Assembly: GCA_965365275.1 (NCBI GenBank) | Contig: CBDUBA010000045.1 | Location: forward strand, 1-31,040 | Origin: JAGTVG01 sp965365275 | GTDB taxonomy: Bacteria > Bacteroidota > Bacteroidia > Cytophagales > Cyclobacteriaceae | DNA length: 31,040 nucleotides | Reading direction: 5' to 3' | Part shown: one piece after another, positions 16,079 through 23,715 of the stretch | Layout: the number at the start of each line of letters is the position of its first letter | Numbering within the stretch: position 1 is the stretch's first letter | Notes under the pieces: generated by a model | The model's database searches: none | Seen by the model: the letters and a program-made list of their open reading frames with translations, nothing else | Told to the model about the DNA's origin: nothing | Translations under genes and position numbers: made by a program

Positions 16079-16936
16079 ATGAGTAAAATCGCCGAATCAG
16101 AACTTATTATAAATGCTGATGGTAGTGTTTACCACCTGAACCTGAAGGCAGGGGATATCTCAGATAAGATTATTGCTGTCGGGGATCCGGGCAGGGTGTA
16201 CCGCGTGAGTAAATTCTTTGATTCTCTGGAATTTGAAATGAACAAAAGAGAGTTCATTACCCATGTTGGCAAATATAAAGGAAAAAGAATTACTGTGATA
16301 AGTACCGGGATGGGTACTGATAATATTGAGATATTACTGACGGAGTTGGATGCCCTTTTCAACATTGACCTCGTATCCCGGGAAATTAAAAAGAAGAAAA
16401 AGAAATTAACTATTGTTAAAATCGGAACTTCGGGGGGGATACAGTCGGATATACGCTTAGGAACCCACCTTGTTTCAGACTATGCTATAGGGCTCGACAA
16501 TCTTTTTGCCTATTATGATTTTCCACAAGATAAAACTGGACTGGAAGTAAGTAAGGCATTGAAAAAGACTTTGGATCTTAATTTTATGCCTTATTGCTGC
16601 AAGTGTTCTGAAAATCTTAAGAAAAGGATTGCCTGGGATATGCCAGCAGGAAATACCCTGAGCGCTCCCGGCTTTTATGCTCCACAGGGTAGGGAAATAC
16701 GCATAAAACCCAGAAATCCTTCTTTCCTGAATGAACTGATATATTTTCATTGGAACGATTTCTGGCTGACCAATTTTGAAATGGAAGCATCAGCCTATTA
16801 TGGTTTAGGGAATATGTTAGGGCACGAGGTCCTGTGTCTTAATGCTATAATTGCAAATCGAGTCAGAAAAAGTTTCTCCAAGAACTATAATGTAACAGTC
16901 GATAAACTGATACAGCGTGTGTTGGACAGAATATAA
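16079..16936 (+). CDS. Nucleoside phosphorylase, uridine phosphorylase type
   Basis: Hexameric PNP/UDP family enzyme of 285 residues that cleaves nucleosides with phosphate. GDPGR (35-39) is the phosphate-binding motif, GTSGGIQ (117-122) lines the base pocket, and NFEMEAS (232-238) carries the glutamates that hold the ribose. The pyrimidine-type features, especially F-E-M-E in place of the purine enzyme motif and the length, favour uridine phosphorylase (udp), which would release uracil and ribose-1-phosphate and act after cdd. A basic insertion, REIKKKKKKL (101-110), lies between two core strands. It converges on the coiled-coil gene with 6 bases between stop codons and no obvious terminator. 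The exact nucleoside preference is inferred. Confidence 0.87.
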   Translation: MSKIAESELIINADGSVYHLNLKAGDISDKIIAVGDPGRVYRVSKFFDSLEFEMNKREFITHVGKYKGKRITVISTGMGTDNIEILLTELDALFNIDLVSREIKKKKKKLTIVKIGTSGGIQSDIRLGTHLVSDYAIGLDNLFAYYDFPQDKTGLEVSKALKKTLDLNFMPYCCKCSENLKKRIAWDMPAGNTLSAPGFYAPQGREIRIKPRNPSFLNELIYFHWNDFWLTNFEMEASAYYGLGNMLGHEVLCLNAIIANRVRKSFSKNYNVTVDKLIQRVLDRI

Positions 16937-16942
16937 TTTGAT

Positions 16943-17230
16943 TTATTCTTTCTTTTCTTTCTTAAATAACTTATCAAAGGCTTCTTTCACTTCATCTGCT
17001 GCCTCTTGTAGTTTAGTTTCAAACTTTTCGAATTCATCAGCGTGTTCTTCCTTAAAGGAAGAAAATTTCTCTTCAAGAGTTTTTTTATTTCTTTTCAGCT
17101 CTTCAATTCTTTCATCAAGTTCCTTTTTTATATCCTCCTTTGAATTCTTTGATTTAGCGAAAAGTTCATCAATTGATTTACCTAGGTCTCTGAGCGCTTT
17201 CTCAGCTTGTCCCATTTTTTTGTTTGCCAT
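16943..17230 (-). CDS. Small charged coiled-coil protein
   Basis: A 95-residue protein, almost wholly alpha-helical and made mostly of K, E, D, A, L and F. Heptad-like spacing runs from about residue 10 to 90 (for example ELDERIEELKRNKKTLEEKF), with no signal peptide or membrane segment. It recalls the short amphipathic stress-type proteins annotated as sll1863-like or apolipoprotein-like, but I cannot assign it securely. It is divergent from the micro-lipoprotein (about 74 bases between starts) and converges on udp. The ATG at 17230 is the first in frame. The low-complexity composition makes homology searches prone to false hits. Confidence 0.65.
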   Translation of the reverse strand: MANKKMGQAEKALRDLGKSIDELFAKSKNSKEDIKKELDERIEELKRNKKTLEEKFSSFKEEHADEFEKFETKLQEAADEVKEAFDKLFKKEKKE

Positions 17231-17272
17231 AATTCAGTTTTAATAATCTAGACGTGGATTATAAAGAAATGT

Positions 17273-17280
17273 TATCTTTG
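17273..17280 (+). promoter_or_regulatory. -7 box (TATCTTTG) upstream of the micro-lipoprotein
   Basis: Exact TAnnTTTG match, placed 24 bases before TTG 17305. Transcription would begin near 17287, downstream of the in-frame ATG at 17269, which supports the TTG start. No TTG -33 element is visible at normal spacing. Confidence 0.4.
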
Positions 17281-17304
17281 TCAGGTAAAATTAATACAGA
17301 TATC

Positions 17305-17442
17305 TTGAATAAAAAATATATCATTAAGCTTGTTATCTATCTGGTCTTCTCGGCAGCAATAATTGGTTGTTCATCCTCTAAACCAAAGAAAAGAAGCCAA
17401 CCAAAGCGCGGTCCTATCCCCTGTCCGGTAAAGGATTGTTAA
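17305..17442 (+). CDS. Micro-lipoprotein (45 residues, TTG start)
   Basis: Very small predicted lipoprotein. Starting at TTG 17305, it has a textbook lipoprotein signal: basic NKKYIIK, a hydrophobic LVIYLVFSAA core and the lipobox IIGC with C22. The mature peptide is only 24 residues, strongly basic (seven K/R) and proline-rich, with two more cysteines at 40 and 45, the latter being the last residue (CPVKDC). The frame is also open from GTG 17254 and ATG 17269, but those would put about 12-17 polar residues before the signal and lie upstream of or inside the -7 box. Processing by Lgt, LspA and possibly LolA would put it in a membrane. No function is known to me. Confidence 0.6.
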   Translation: MNKKYIIKLVIYLVFSAAIIGCSSSKPKKRSQPKRGPIPCPVKDC

Positions 17443-17511
17443 TTTTCAGGATTCCGGCAATATAAATTGACAAAATATTCCATTTCAATATGATTTTGCC
17501 TTAACAAGCGC

Positions 17512-17519
17512 TATTTTTG
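17512..17519 (+). promoter_or_regulatory. -7 box (TATTTTTG) upstream of ispH
   Basis: Exact TAnnTTTG match 44 bases before the ispH ATG. A TTTTG lies 13 bases upstream (17494-17498), closer than the usual 17-23 base spacing; nqrA has the same layout. Confidence 0.4.
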
Positions 17520-17563
17520 GAGGTCAAAAAACCTTGTATTACGGTTGAAATTCACTTTTTTAT

Positions 17564-18442
17564 ATGGATGTTACTATTGATAAGCACTCCGGATTTTGTT
17601 TCGGGGTGGAGTTCGCCATACAAATGGCTGAAGATGAAATGGAGAATGGCAAAACCTTGTATTGTCTGGGGGATATTGTTCACAATGACATGGAGGTTAA
17701 ACGCTTATATGATAAGGGCCTGAGGATCATAACCAGAGAGGAACTAAAGAACCTGAATAACTGTAAGGTTCTTATAAGAGCTCATGGAGAGCCACCCGAA
17801 ACATATAAGATTGCACTTGATAACAATATTGAAATTATAGATGCTTCCTGTCCGGTAGTTTTGAAATTACAAAACAGAATTAAAGATGCCCACGAGACTA
17901 TGAAAAAAGAGTCAGGTCAGATTGTAATTTATGGCAAATCAGGACATGCTGAGATAATAGGTTTAAATGGCCAAACAAAAAATGATGCAATTATTGTCTC
18001 ATCCGAGGAAGATCTGGAAAAAATTGATTTCAGTAAATCAATCACCTTATTCAGTCAGACTACCAAAAGCACTGACGGATTTTATGGAATCGTAAAAAAA
18101 ATCGAAGAACGTGTCGGTAATGCACAGGATGTGGCTGATTCCAGATTCATTTCTCATGATAGTATCTGCCGGCAGGTCAGTAACAGGGTGCCTCAACTTG
18201 TTAATTTTTCCAGGGAACATAATGTGATCCTTTTTGTAAGCAGCAAGAAAAGCTCCAATGGGAAAGCTTTATTTGAAAAATGCAGGCAGAATAATGAAAG
18301 AAGTTACTTCATTGAGAAAGCAGAGGACATAAATGAATCCTGGATAAATAACAATGATTCGATAGGTATTTGCGGCGCTACATCAACCCCGATGTGGCTA
18401 ATGAAAAAGGTTGAAACTAAGGTCTTAACAATGGGACTTTGA
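17564..18442 (+). CDS. ispH: 4-hydroxy-3-methylbut-2-enyl diphosphate reductase
   Basis: Fe-S enzyme that performs the last step of the MEP isoprenoid pathway, making IPP and DMAPP, including precursors for the menaquinone side chain. The three cluster cysteines are C12 (SGFCFGV), C96 (DASCPVV) and C202 (SICRQVSNR). Substrate-binding histidines H40, H74 (RAHGEPP) and H128, with the proton donor E130 in GHAE, are all present. The GATSTP motif near the C-terminus and SSNGK complete the active site. The 292-residue length is normal and there is no fused S1 domain. The ATG directly precedes the conserved start region. A -7 box lies 44 bases upstream, and the gene is followed by 126 bases before nqrA. 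Confidence 0.96.
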   Translation: MDVTIDKHSGFCFGVEFAIQMAEDEMENGKTLYCLGDIVHNDMEVKRLYDKGLRIITREELKNLNNCKVLIRAHGEPPETYKIALDNNIEIIDASCPVVLKLQNRIKDAHETMKKESGQIVIYGKSGHAEIIGLNGQTKNDAIIVSSEEDLEKIDFSKSITLFSQTTKSTDGFYGIVKKIEERVGNAQDVADSRFISHDSICRQVSNRVPQLVNFSREHNVILFVSSKKSSNGKALFEKCRQNNERSYFIEKAEDINESWINNNDSIGICGATSTPMWLMKKVETKVLTMGL

Positions 18443-18527
18443 CTTTCAAAACTTTCATTACGCAACCTTATTAAAAATTGATTATCAATATAGTTATTCA
18501 TTAAATATGTTTTGAACTAAAAATTGT

Positions 18528-18535
18528 TATTTTTG
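18528..18535 (+). promoter_or_regulatory. -7 box (TATTTTTG) upstream of the nqr operon
   Basis: Exact TAnnTTTG match 33 bases before the nqrA ATG, with TTTTG 13 bases upstream (18510-18514). It would drive nqrABCDE, giving a leader of about 25 bases. Confidence 0.45.
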
Positions 18536-18568
18536 CTGTGCCAAATTAAAAATGAATTAGCATAAAAA

Positions 18569-19936
18569 ATGATTGAAACTATCAGGATTAAAAAGGGTTT
18601 TGATATAAATCTGAAAGGAAAAGCTGAAAAGAAAATTGAAGAAATTCCCCCGCCTGAAACTTACGCTTTGAAGCCAACAGATTTTATTGGAATCAAACGG
18701 CCCAAACTTTTAGTACAGGAAGGAGATACTGTACAAGCTGGCACTCCAATACTTTTTTGCAAATTAAATGAGAAGATCAAATATGTCTCACCCGTAAGTG
18801 GTGAAATTGCTGAGGTTGTAAGAGGTGAAAAACGGAAACTGCTTGAGATCAGGATATTGGCGGATAAGGAGGTAAAATATGCTTCCGCCAAGAAATACTC
18901 ATCATCTGAAATTAATGGATTGTCCAAACAGGAGGTTGTGGATATTTTATGTGATTTTGGCGTATGGCCAAATATCATACAAAGACCTTATGGCATTGTT
19001 GCAAATCCTGACGATGAACCCAGGGATATATTTATTTCCGGGTATGATTCAAGCCCATTGGCTCCGGATTATGATTTTATATACCAGGGCCAGGAACAAT
19101 ACATTCAAACAGGCATTGATATTTTAAATAAGTTTATATCCGGGCAGTTGCATTTAACCGTTGATGCAAATTCTGAATTCTCCAAAGTTTTCTCTCAGCT
19201 TAAAAATATCAATCTTCATAAAATATCAGGTCCACATCCTGCAGGTAATGTCGGAATTCAAATACATCATATTAAGCCAATTAATAAAGGTGATATTGTC
19301 TGGACCACCACCCCGTTTGGTTTGGCCCAGATCGGGAAACTCTTCATGGATGGGGAATACGAGTCTGAGAGGATCATTGCTCTGACAGGACCGGAAGTAA
19401 AGACTCCACAATATTATAAAGTCAGGACCGGAACAAGTGTTAAGAAGATTCTGGAAAATAACTTATCATCTGATAATATCAGGGTGATCAGTGGTAATGC
19501 TCTGACAGGTGATAAGATCACTAAGAGCGGCTATCTGGGTTTTTATCACAATCAGATTACGATTTTGGAAGAAGGCAATAAGCCTGTTTTACTTGGTTGG
19601 TTTAAGCCAACCTTTAAAGAATTGAGTGCCCACAGAGCGCTTGGACTTCTCTCTTTTCTAAATCCGAAAAAGACGGAATACAATTTAAATACCAATACCA
19701 GGGGTGATAAAAGAGCTTTTGTATTATCCGGCGTATTTGAGAAAGTATTACCAATGGATATATATCCCACACATCTTTTTAAAGCCATAATTACGGAAGA
19801 TTACGATGAGATGGAAGCATTAGGCATTTATGAAATTATTGAGGAAGATGTTGCGTTATGCGAATTTGTGGATGTTTCCAAACATAATATCCAGCAGATT
19901 GTAAGGGATGGATTAGAATTGTTACAAAATAGTTAA
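18569..19936 (+). CDS. nqrA: Na+-translocating NADH:quinone reductase subunit A
   Basis: Peripheral cytoplasmic subunit of the Na+-NQR complex, associated with the quinone site formed with NqrB. The 455 residues match the family throughout, from the opening IRIKKGFDINLKGKAE to the C-terminal ILPTHLFKAIITEDYDEME-like region, where E/D-rich segments precede CEFVDVSKH. A lipoyl-like domain lies near 45-95 (VQEGDTVQAGTPI, then SPVSGEI), as in RnfC-related proteins. It is the first gene of the operon, with nqrB 12 bases downstream and a -7 box upstream. No frameshift or truncation is seen. Confidence 0.96.
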   Translation: MIETIRIKKGFDINLKGKAEKKIEEIPPPETYALKPTDFIGIKRPKLLVQEGDTVQAGTPILFCKLNEKIKYVSPVSGEIAEVVRGEKRKLLEIRILADKEVKYASAKKYSSSEINGLSKQEVVDILCDFGVWPNIIQRPYGIVANPDDEPRDIFISGYDSSPLAPDYDFIYQGQEQYIQTGIDILNKFISGQLHLTVDANSEFSKVFSQLKNINLHKISGPHPAGNVGIQIHHIKPINKGDIVWTTTPFGLAQIGKLFMDGEYESERIIALTGPEVKTPQYYKVRTGTSVKKILENNLSSDNIRVISGNALTGDKITKSGYLGFYHNQITILEEGNKPVLLGWFKPTFKELSAHRALGLLSFLNPKKTEYNLNTNTRGDKRAFVLSGVFEKVLPMDIYPTHLFKAIITEDYDEMEALGIYEIIEEDVALCEFVDVSKHNIQQIVRDGLELLQNS

Positions 19937-19948
19937 GTGTTAAAATAA

Positions 19949-21136
19949 ATGAAGTTTTTAGAAGATTTAGTAAATAATCTTAAGCCAAATTTTGAAAAGG
20001 GAGGCAAATTCGAAAAACTCTATTGGGTATTTGAAGGATTTGAAACTTTTCTGTTTCAAATGGGCACTACAACTACTGGTCGTGGTGTTCATGTAAGGGA
20101 TGCTGTTGATCTCAAAAGGTTGATGATCACTGTGGTTATAGCAATGGTTCCGGCCACAATTTTTGGTATGTGGAATGTCGGACATCAGCACTATCTTGCG
20201 ATAGGACAGGAAGTTGACTTCTGGTTGAAATTCTGGTTAGGCTTTAAGGTAGTTTTGCCCATTATCATTGTATCGTATACAGTTGGATTGGGCATTGAAT
20301 TTATATTCACATCCATTAAAAAGCATCCTATAGCGGAAGGCTTCCTTGTGACAGGGATGTTGATCCCGCTCATAGTACCTCCGACTATTCCTTTATGGCA
20401 GGTAGCCCTTGCAACGGCTTTTGCCGTGATCATAGGCAAGGAAGTATTTGGGGGAACGGGTATGAACATTTTTAATGTAGCCTTAACCGCGAGGGCATTT
20501 CTATACTTTGCCTATCCCCAGGAAATTTCAGGGGAAATATGGACTTATCTCGGTGACCAGGTACCAGTAGACGGATATTCAGGAGCTACCGCACTTGCTG
20601 TAGCTGCTGCAACCGAGGGGTCTGCTACTGTTCTAGGGGAATTTGGGAATGCATGGTATGAGGGGTTTTATTCAGTTAAAAACTTGTTTTTTGGAGCTAT
20701 ACCCGGATCTATTGGCGAAACGTCAACATTCTGGATACTGATTGGAGCCTTGATATTGTGGGTAACACGTGTAGGAAGTGGTAAGATTATGTTCTCTGTT
20801 TTTGCAGGGGCATATGTTATGGGCCTGATCTTCAATTTTTTTGGAGCCAATCCATTCATGGAAATGCCTGCTCATTATCACCTTATAACTGGAGGGCTTG
20901 CTTTTGGGGCTGTATTTATGGCAACAGATCCTGTTACTGCAGCACAAACCGAAACTGGTAAATGGATATATGGATTTTTAATCGGAATACTTACTGTTTT
21001 GATCAGGGTAGTAAATCCGGCTTATCCGGAAGGAATTATGCTAGCGATATTGTTGATGAATGTATTCGCACCACTAATTGATTTCTATATAGTACAAGCA
21101 AATAAAAAAAGGAGGCTACAACGTGCAACGGTCTAA
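19949..21136 (+). CDS. nqrB: Na+-translocating NADH:quinone reductase subunit B
   Basis: Multi-helix core membrane subunit of Na+-NQR, which carries a covalent FMN and riboflavin and takes part in Na+ translocation and quinone reduction. The 395-residue protein has about ten membrane helices and the flavinylation motif SGATALA (211-217), with T214 as the predicted FMN-phosphothreonine made by ApbE. The N-terminal FLFQMGTTTTGRGVHVRDAVDLKR region is conserved with the family. It ends with a basic KKRRLQRATV tail that overlaps the nqrC start by 14 bases, so translation of the two is likely coupled. No apbE gene is in the window. Confidence 0.97.
   Translation: MKFLEDLVNNLKPNFEKGGKFEKLYWVFEGFETFLFQMGTTTTGRGVHVRDAVDLKRLMITVVIAMVPATIFGMWNVGHQHYLAIGQEVDFWLKFWLGFKVVLPIIIVSYTVGLGIEFIFTSIKKHPIAEGFLVTGMLIPLIVPPTIPLWQVALATAFAVIIGKEVFGGTGMNIFNVALTARAFLYFAYPQEISGEIWTYLGDQVPVDGYSGATALAVAAATEGSATVLGEFGNAWYEGFYSVKNLFFGAIPGSIGETSTFWILIGALILWVTRVGSGKIMFSVFAGAYVMGLIFNFFGANPFMEMPAHYHLITGGLAFGAVFMATDPVTAAQTETGKWIYGFLIGILTVLIRVVNPAYPEGIMLAILLMNVFAPLIDFYIVQANKKRRLQRATV
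21111..21115 (+). promoter_or_regulatory. Unusually strong Shine-Dalgarno for nqrC
   Basis: GGAGG, within AAAAGGAGG, lies 7 bases before GTG 21123 and inside the nqrB reading frame. Bacteroidota genes rarely use such a site and no other gene in this window has one as strong. It fixes the GTG start of nqrC and suggests independent re-initiation within the operon. Confidence 0.7.
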
Positions 21137-21899
21137 TACATACGTAATATTATTCTCACTGGTTCTTACCATCATACTCGGAGGATTATTGTCTTTGGCC
21201 TCGGTAGGATTGAGACCAGCGCAAAAAAAGGCAGAGGAGTTTGCTAAAAAAAGACAGATTTTAAGTGCAGTCCTCGATATAGAACAAGTTCCAGATATAG
21301 TATCTGAATATAACAGCCGGATATCTTCGTACATTGTAAATGCAAATGGTGAGAAGGTGGAACAGAACAGTCCCTCAGGAGAACCCCTGAAGGCAGAAGA
21401 TATCGATATAGAGAAGGAGTTTAAAAAAGATCCGGTTGATAGGTTATACCCGGTCTACAGATTTCATACTGAAGGTAATCCTGAAGATATTGAAGCTTAT
21501 ATACTGGCAATGTATGGCAAGGGATTATGGAATGATATCTGGGGCTATATTGCTCTGGCAACGGATATGAATACTGTTGCCGGTATCGTTTTTGACCATA
21601 AAGGTGAAACCGCCGGATTGGGATCCCGGATTACAGAGAGAGCTGTTCAGGAGAGATATAAAGGGAAAAAGATTTTTGATGAAAGTGGTGAGATTGCCTC
21701 CGTTAGTATGTTAAAAGGAGAGAACAATAAGCCCACATCAATAGATGATCATAATATTAACGGTTTATCCGGAGCAACCATTACTGCAAAAGGAGTAAAC
21801 TATATGATGATCGATTATTTAAATTGTTACCTGCCGTTGATTGAAAATTTAAAGAAAGGTGAAATAGTGGCAGTATCTATGTTGAATACAAAAAATTAA
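21123..21899 (+). CDS. nqrC: Na+-translocating NADH:quinone reductase subunit C
   Basis: Membrane-anchored subunit with a periplasmic FMN-binding domain that relays electrons inside Na+-NQR. The 258 residues have one N-terminal helix (about 7-28, YVILFSLVLTIILGGLLSLA) and the C-terminal flavinylation motif SGATIT (216-221), with T219 as the predicted FMN site. ETAGLGSRI (162-170) is a conserved FMN-domain element. The start is GTG, set by the strong Shine-Dalgarno and by the position of the transmembrane helix. It overlaps nqrB by 14 bases, and nqrD follows 7 bases after the stop. Confidence 0.95.
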   Translation: MQRSNTYVILFSLVLTIILGGLLSLASVGLRPAQKKAEEFAKKRQILSAVLDIEQVPDIVSEYNSRISSYIVNANGEKVEQNSPSGEPLKAEDIDIEKEFKKDPVDRLYPVYRFHTEGNPEDIEAYILAMYGKGLWNDIWGYIALATDMNTVAGIVFDHKGETAGLGSRITERAVQERYKGKKIFDESGEIASVSMLKGENNKPTSIDDHNINGLSGATITAKGVNYMMIDYLNCYLPLIENLKKGEIVAVSMLNTKN

Positions 21900-21906
21900 G
21901 GATAAT

Positions 21907-22575
21907 ATGGCTGAAACGCTGGAAAAGGAAATTACCAAAAAGAAATCAGAAGCATTACTATCTAAAAGGCGGAAGAGATTTGTATTAGATCCACTGAATG
22001 ATGATAATCCCATAACGATCCAGGTATTGGGGATCTGTTCGGCATTGGCTGTAACAACGCAGCTTAAACCGACACTTGTTATGGCCATGTCAGTAACCTT
22101 CGTTATGATATTTTCGAGTTTGTTTACTTCTCTATTAAGAAATCTGATACCTGTACGCGTTAGAATCATCGTACAATTAGCGATTATAGCGTCTTTCGTG
22201 ATTCTGGTAAATGAAGTATTGCATGCCTACGCATATGATGTATACAAACAATTATCTGTTTTTGTTGGATTGATCATCACAAATTGTATAGTGATGGGAC
22301 GTTTGGAAGCATTCGCCATGGGAAACAAACCCTATGACTCGGTACTTGATGCATTTGGTAGTGCGATGGGTTATTCATGGATCATAATAGCAGTAGCTTT
22401 CTTCAGAGAGCTCCTTGGATCCGGTAAGTTATTCGGATTTGAAATTTTCAGTGCTATTGGGTGGAGTTCTTTTCCTACAAATGGATTGATGGTTACACCT
22501 GTGGGTGCATTTATCATACTGGGACTGATCATCTGGGTCCAGAGGTCAAAAAGTGGATATGTTGAACAACATTAA
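21907..22575 (+). CDS. nqrD: Na+-translocating NADH:quinone reductase subunit D
   Basis: Integral membrane subunit of about six helices, which pairs with NqrE in an inverted arrangement. Cysteines C44 (GICSALAV) and C127 (ITNCIVMGR) correspond to the two that NqrD contributes to the intramembrane iron site of the complex. The 222 residues include a charged N-terminal extension (1-25, many K, E and R) that is somewhat longer than in Vibrio. MGRLEAFA and AFFRELLGSG are family motifs. nqrE starts 10 bases downstream. Confidence 0.96.
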   Translation: MAETLEKEITKKKSEALLSKRRKRFVLDPLNDDNPITIQVLGICSALAVTTQLKPTLVMAMSVTFVMIFSSLFTSLLRNLIPVRVRIIVQLAIIASFVILVNEVLHAYAYDVYKQLSVFVGLIITNCIVMGRLEAFAMGNKPYDSVLDAFGSAMGYSWIIIAVAFFRELLGSGKLFGFEIFSAIGWSSFPTNGLMVTPVGAFIILGLIIWVQRSKSGYVEQH

Positions 22576-22585
22576 TTAAGTAAAA

Positions 22586-23209
22586 ATGGAATTAATTAAT
22601 CTGGGAGTAAAATCAATATTTATAGAGAACATGGTGTTTGCCTATTTCCTGGGCATGTGTTCTTATCTGGCTGTATCCAAGAAAGTAAGCACTGCCTTTG
22701 GATTAGGATTGGCTGTTATATTCGTTTTAGCCTTCACTGTGCCGGTGAACTGGATTTTAAATGAGTATGTTTTATTAGAAGGTGCCCTGGCGAAATGGCT
22801 TCCTGCCAGCCTGGGAGATTTTTCCACAGTAAATTTATCCTTCCTTCAGTTTATTATGTTTATTGCCACCATTGCTGCCATGGTACAACTTGTTGAGATG
22901 TTTATCGAAAAATTTTCTCCTGCTTTATATGGATCATTAGGGATTTTCCTTCCTTTGATTGCGGTAAACTGTGCCATACTCGGATCATCATTATTCATGG
23001 CACAAAGAAGCTATACGATTGCTGAAGCAACAGTGTTCGGATTTTCTTCAGGGGTAGGCTTTTTCCTTGCAATAGTAGCCATTGCTGCCATAAGGGAAAA
23101 AATGAAATACTCTCAAGTCCCGGATGGATTGAAAGGTCTGGGCATCACCATGTTGCTTACCGGGCTCATGGGAATAGCCTTTATGTCTTTCCTCGGGATT
23201 TCTATTTGA
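22586..23209 (+). CDS. nqrE: Na+-translocating NADH:quinone reductase subunit E
   Basis: Integral membrane partner of NqrD, 207 residues with six helices. C25 (GMCSYLAV) and C129 (AVNCAILG) complete the four-cysteine membrane iron site with NqrD. FIENMVFAYFLG at the start and AIREKMKYSQVPDGLKG near the end are typical. In most operons nqrF, the FAD and 2Fe-2S subunit that accepts electrons from NADH, comes next. Here a strong terminator follows 20 bases after the stop and the next gene is a DUF2721 protein, so the operon ends at nqrE. Confidence 0.96.
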   Translation: MELINLGVKSIFIENMVFAYFLGMCSYLAVSKKVSTAFGLGLAVIFVLAFTVPVNWILNEYVLLEGALAKWLPASLGDFSTVNLSFLQFIMFIATIAAMVQLVEMFIEKFSPALYGSLGIFLPLIAVNCAILGSSLFMAQRSYTIAEATVFGFSSGVGFFLAIVAIAAIREKMKYSQVPDGLKGLGITMLLTGLMGIAFMSFLGISI

Positions 23210-23229
23210 TAAAAGAGATTAAATTATAG

Positions 23230-23270
23230 TCCCGCTTCAGCCTGCCCACTGCAGGGAGGCGGGATTTTTT
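23230..23270 (+). terminator. Rho-independent terminator of the nqr operon
   Basis: A GC-rich hairpin in AT-rich surroundings. The outer stem TCCCGC (23230-23235) pairs with GCGGGA (23259-23264), and the inner stem CCTGC (23241-23245) pairs with GCAGG (23251-23255) around a CCACT loop, followed by six T. It is the only clear intrinsic terminator I find in the window and closes nqrABCDE. Confidence 0.85.
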
Positions 23271-23281
23271 ATTTATACGAA

Positions 23282-23674
23282 ATGGAAATAAACCTTACCA
23301 CACCCGCTTTGCTTTTCCCGGCGATATCGTTGTTGCTGCTTGCCTATACCAATCGCTTTCTTACGCTGGCGACACTCATCAGAACATTGCATGCAAGATA
23401 CAAGGAGGATCCACATGATGTATTACTGGGCCAGATCAAGAACCTGAGAAAGCGGGTTATACTGATACGTAATATGCAGGCATTTGGTGTTCTAAGCCTT
23501 CTGCTATGTGTCGTATGTATGTTCCTTTTGTTTGCAAACGAACAAATTGCGGGAAGGTATACCTTTGGCGTAAGTCTGATCTTATTGATCATCTCACTGG
23601 GATTATCTGTGTATGAGATCCAGATATCAGTAAAAGCACTTAAGCTGCAATTGAGTGACATGGAGGAGTTTTAA
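23282..23674 (+). CDS. DUF2721 family membrane protein
   Basis: A 130-residue membrane protein that I recognise as DUF2721. It has an N-terminal helix with TPALLFPAISLLLLAYTNRF (8-27), a cytosolic basic stretch holding the family-typical LIRTLHARY and QIKNLRKRVILIRN, and two more helices (about 65-85 and 92-112). The function of DUF2721 is unknown. The start lies 12 bases after the nqr terminator and 41 bases before nhaC, so it may share a transcript with nhaC. A role in ion or redox homeostasis is only suggested by position. Confidence 0.85.
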   Translation: MEINLTTPALLFPAISLLLLAYTNRFLTLATLIRTLHARYKEDPHDVLLGQIKNLRKRVILIRNMQAFGVLSLLLCVVCMFLLFANEQIAGRYTFGVSLILLIISLGLSVYEIQISVKALKLQLSDMEEF

Positions 23675-23715
23675 TTTTTTTTTATATATTGGCACCCTGA
23701 AATAAAAACTCCTGC

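Noticed and set aside
17517..17723. A 68-residue plus-strand frame across the ispH start
   Set aside because: It is a frame-shifted shadow of ispH, whose Fe-S and active-site residues show the true frame.
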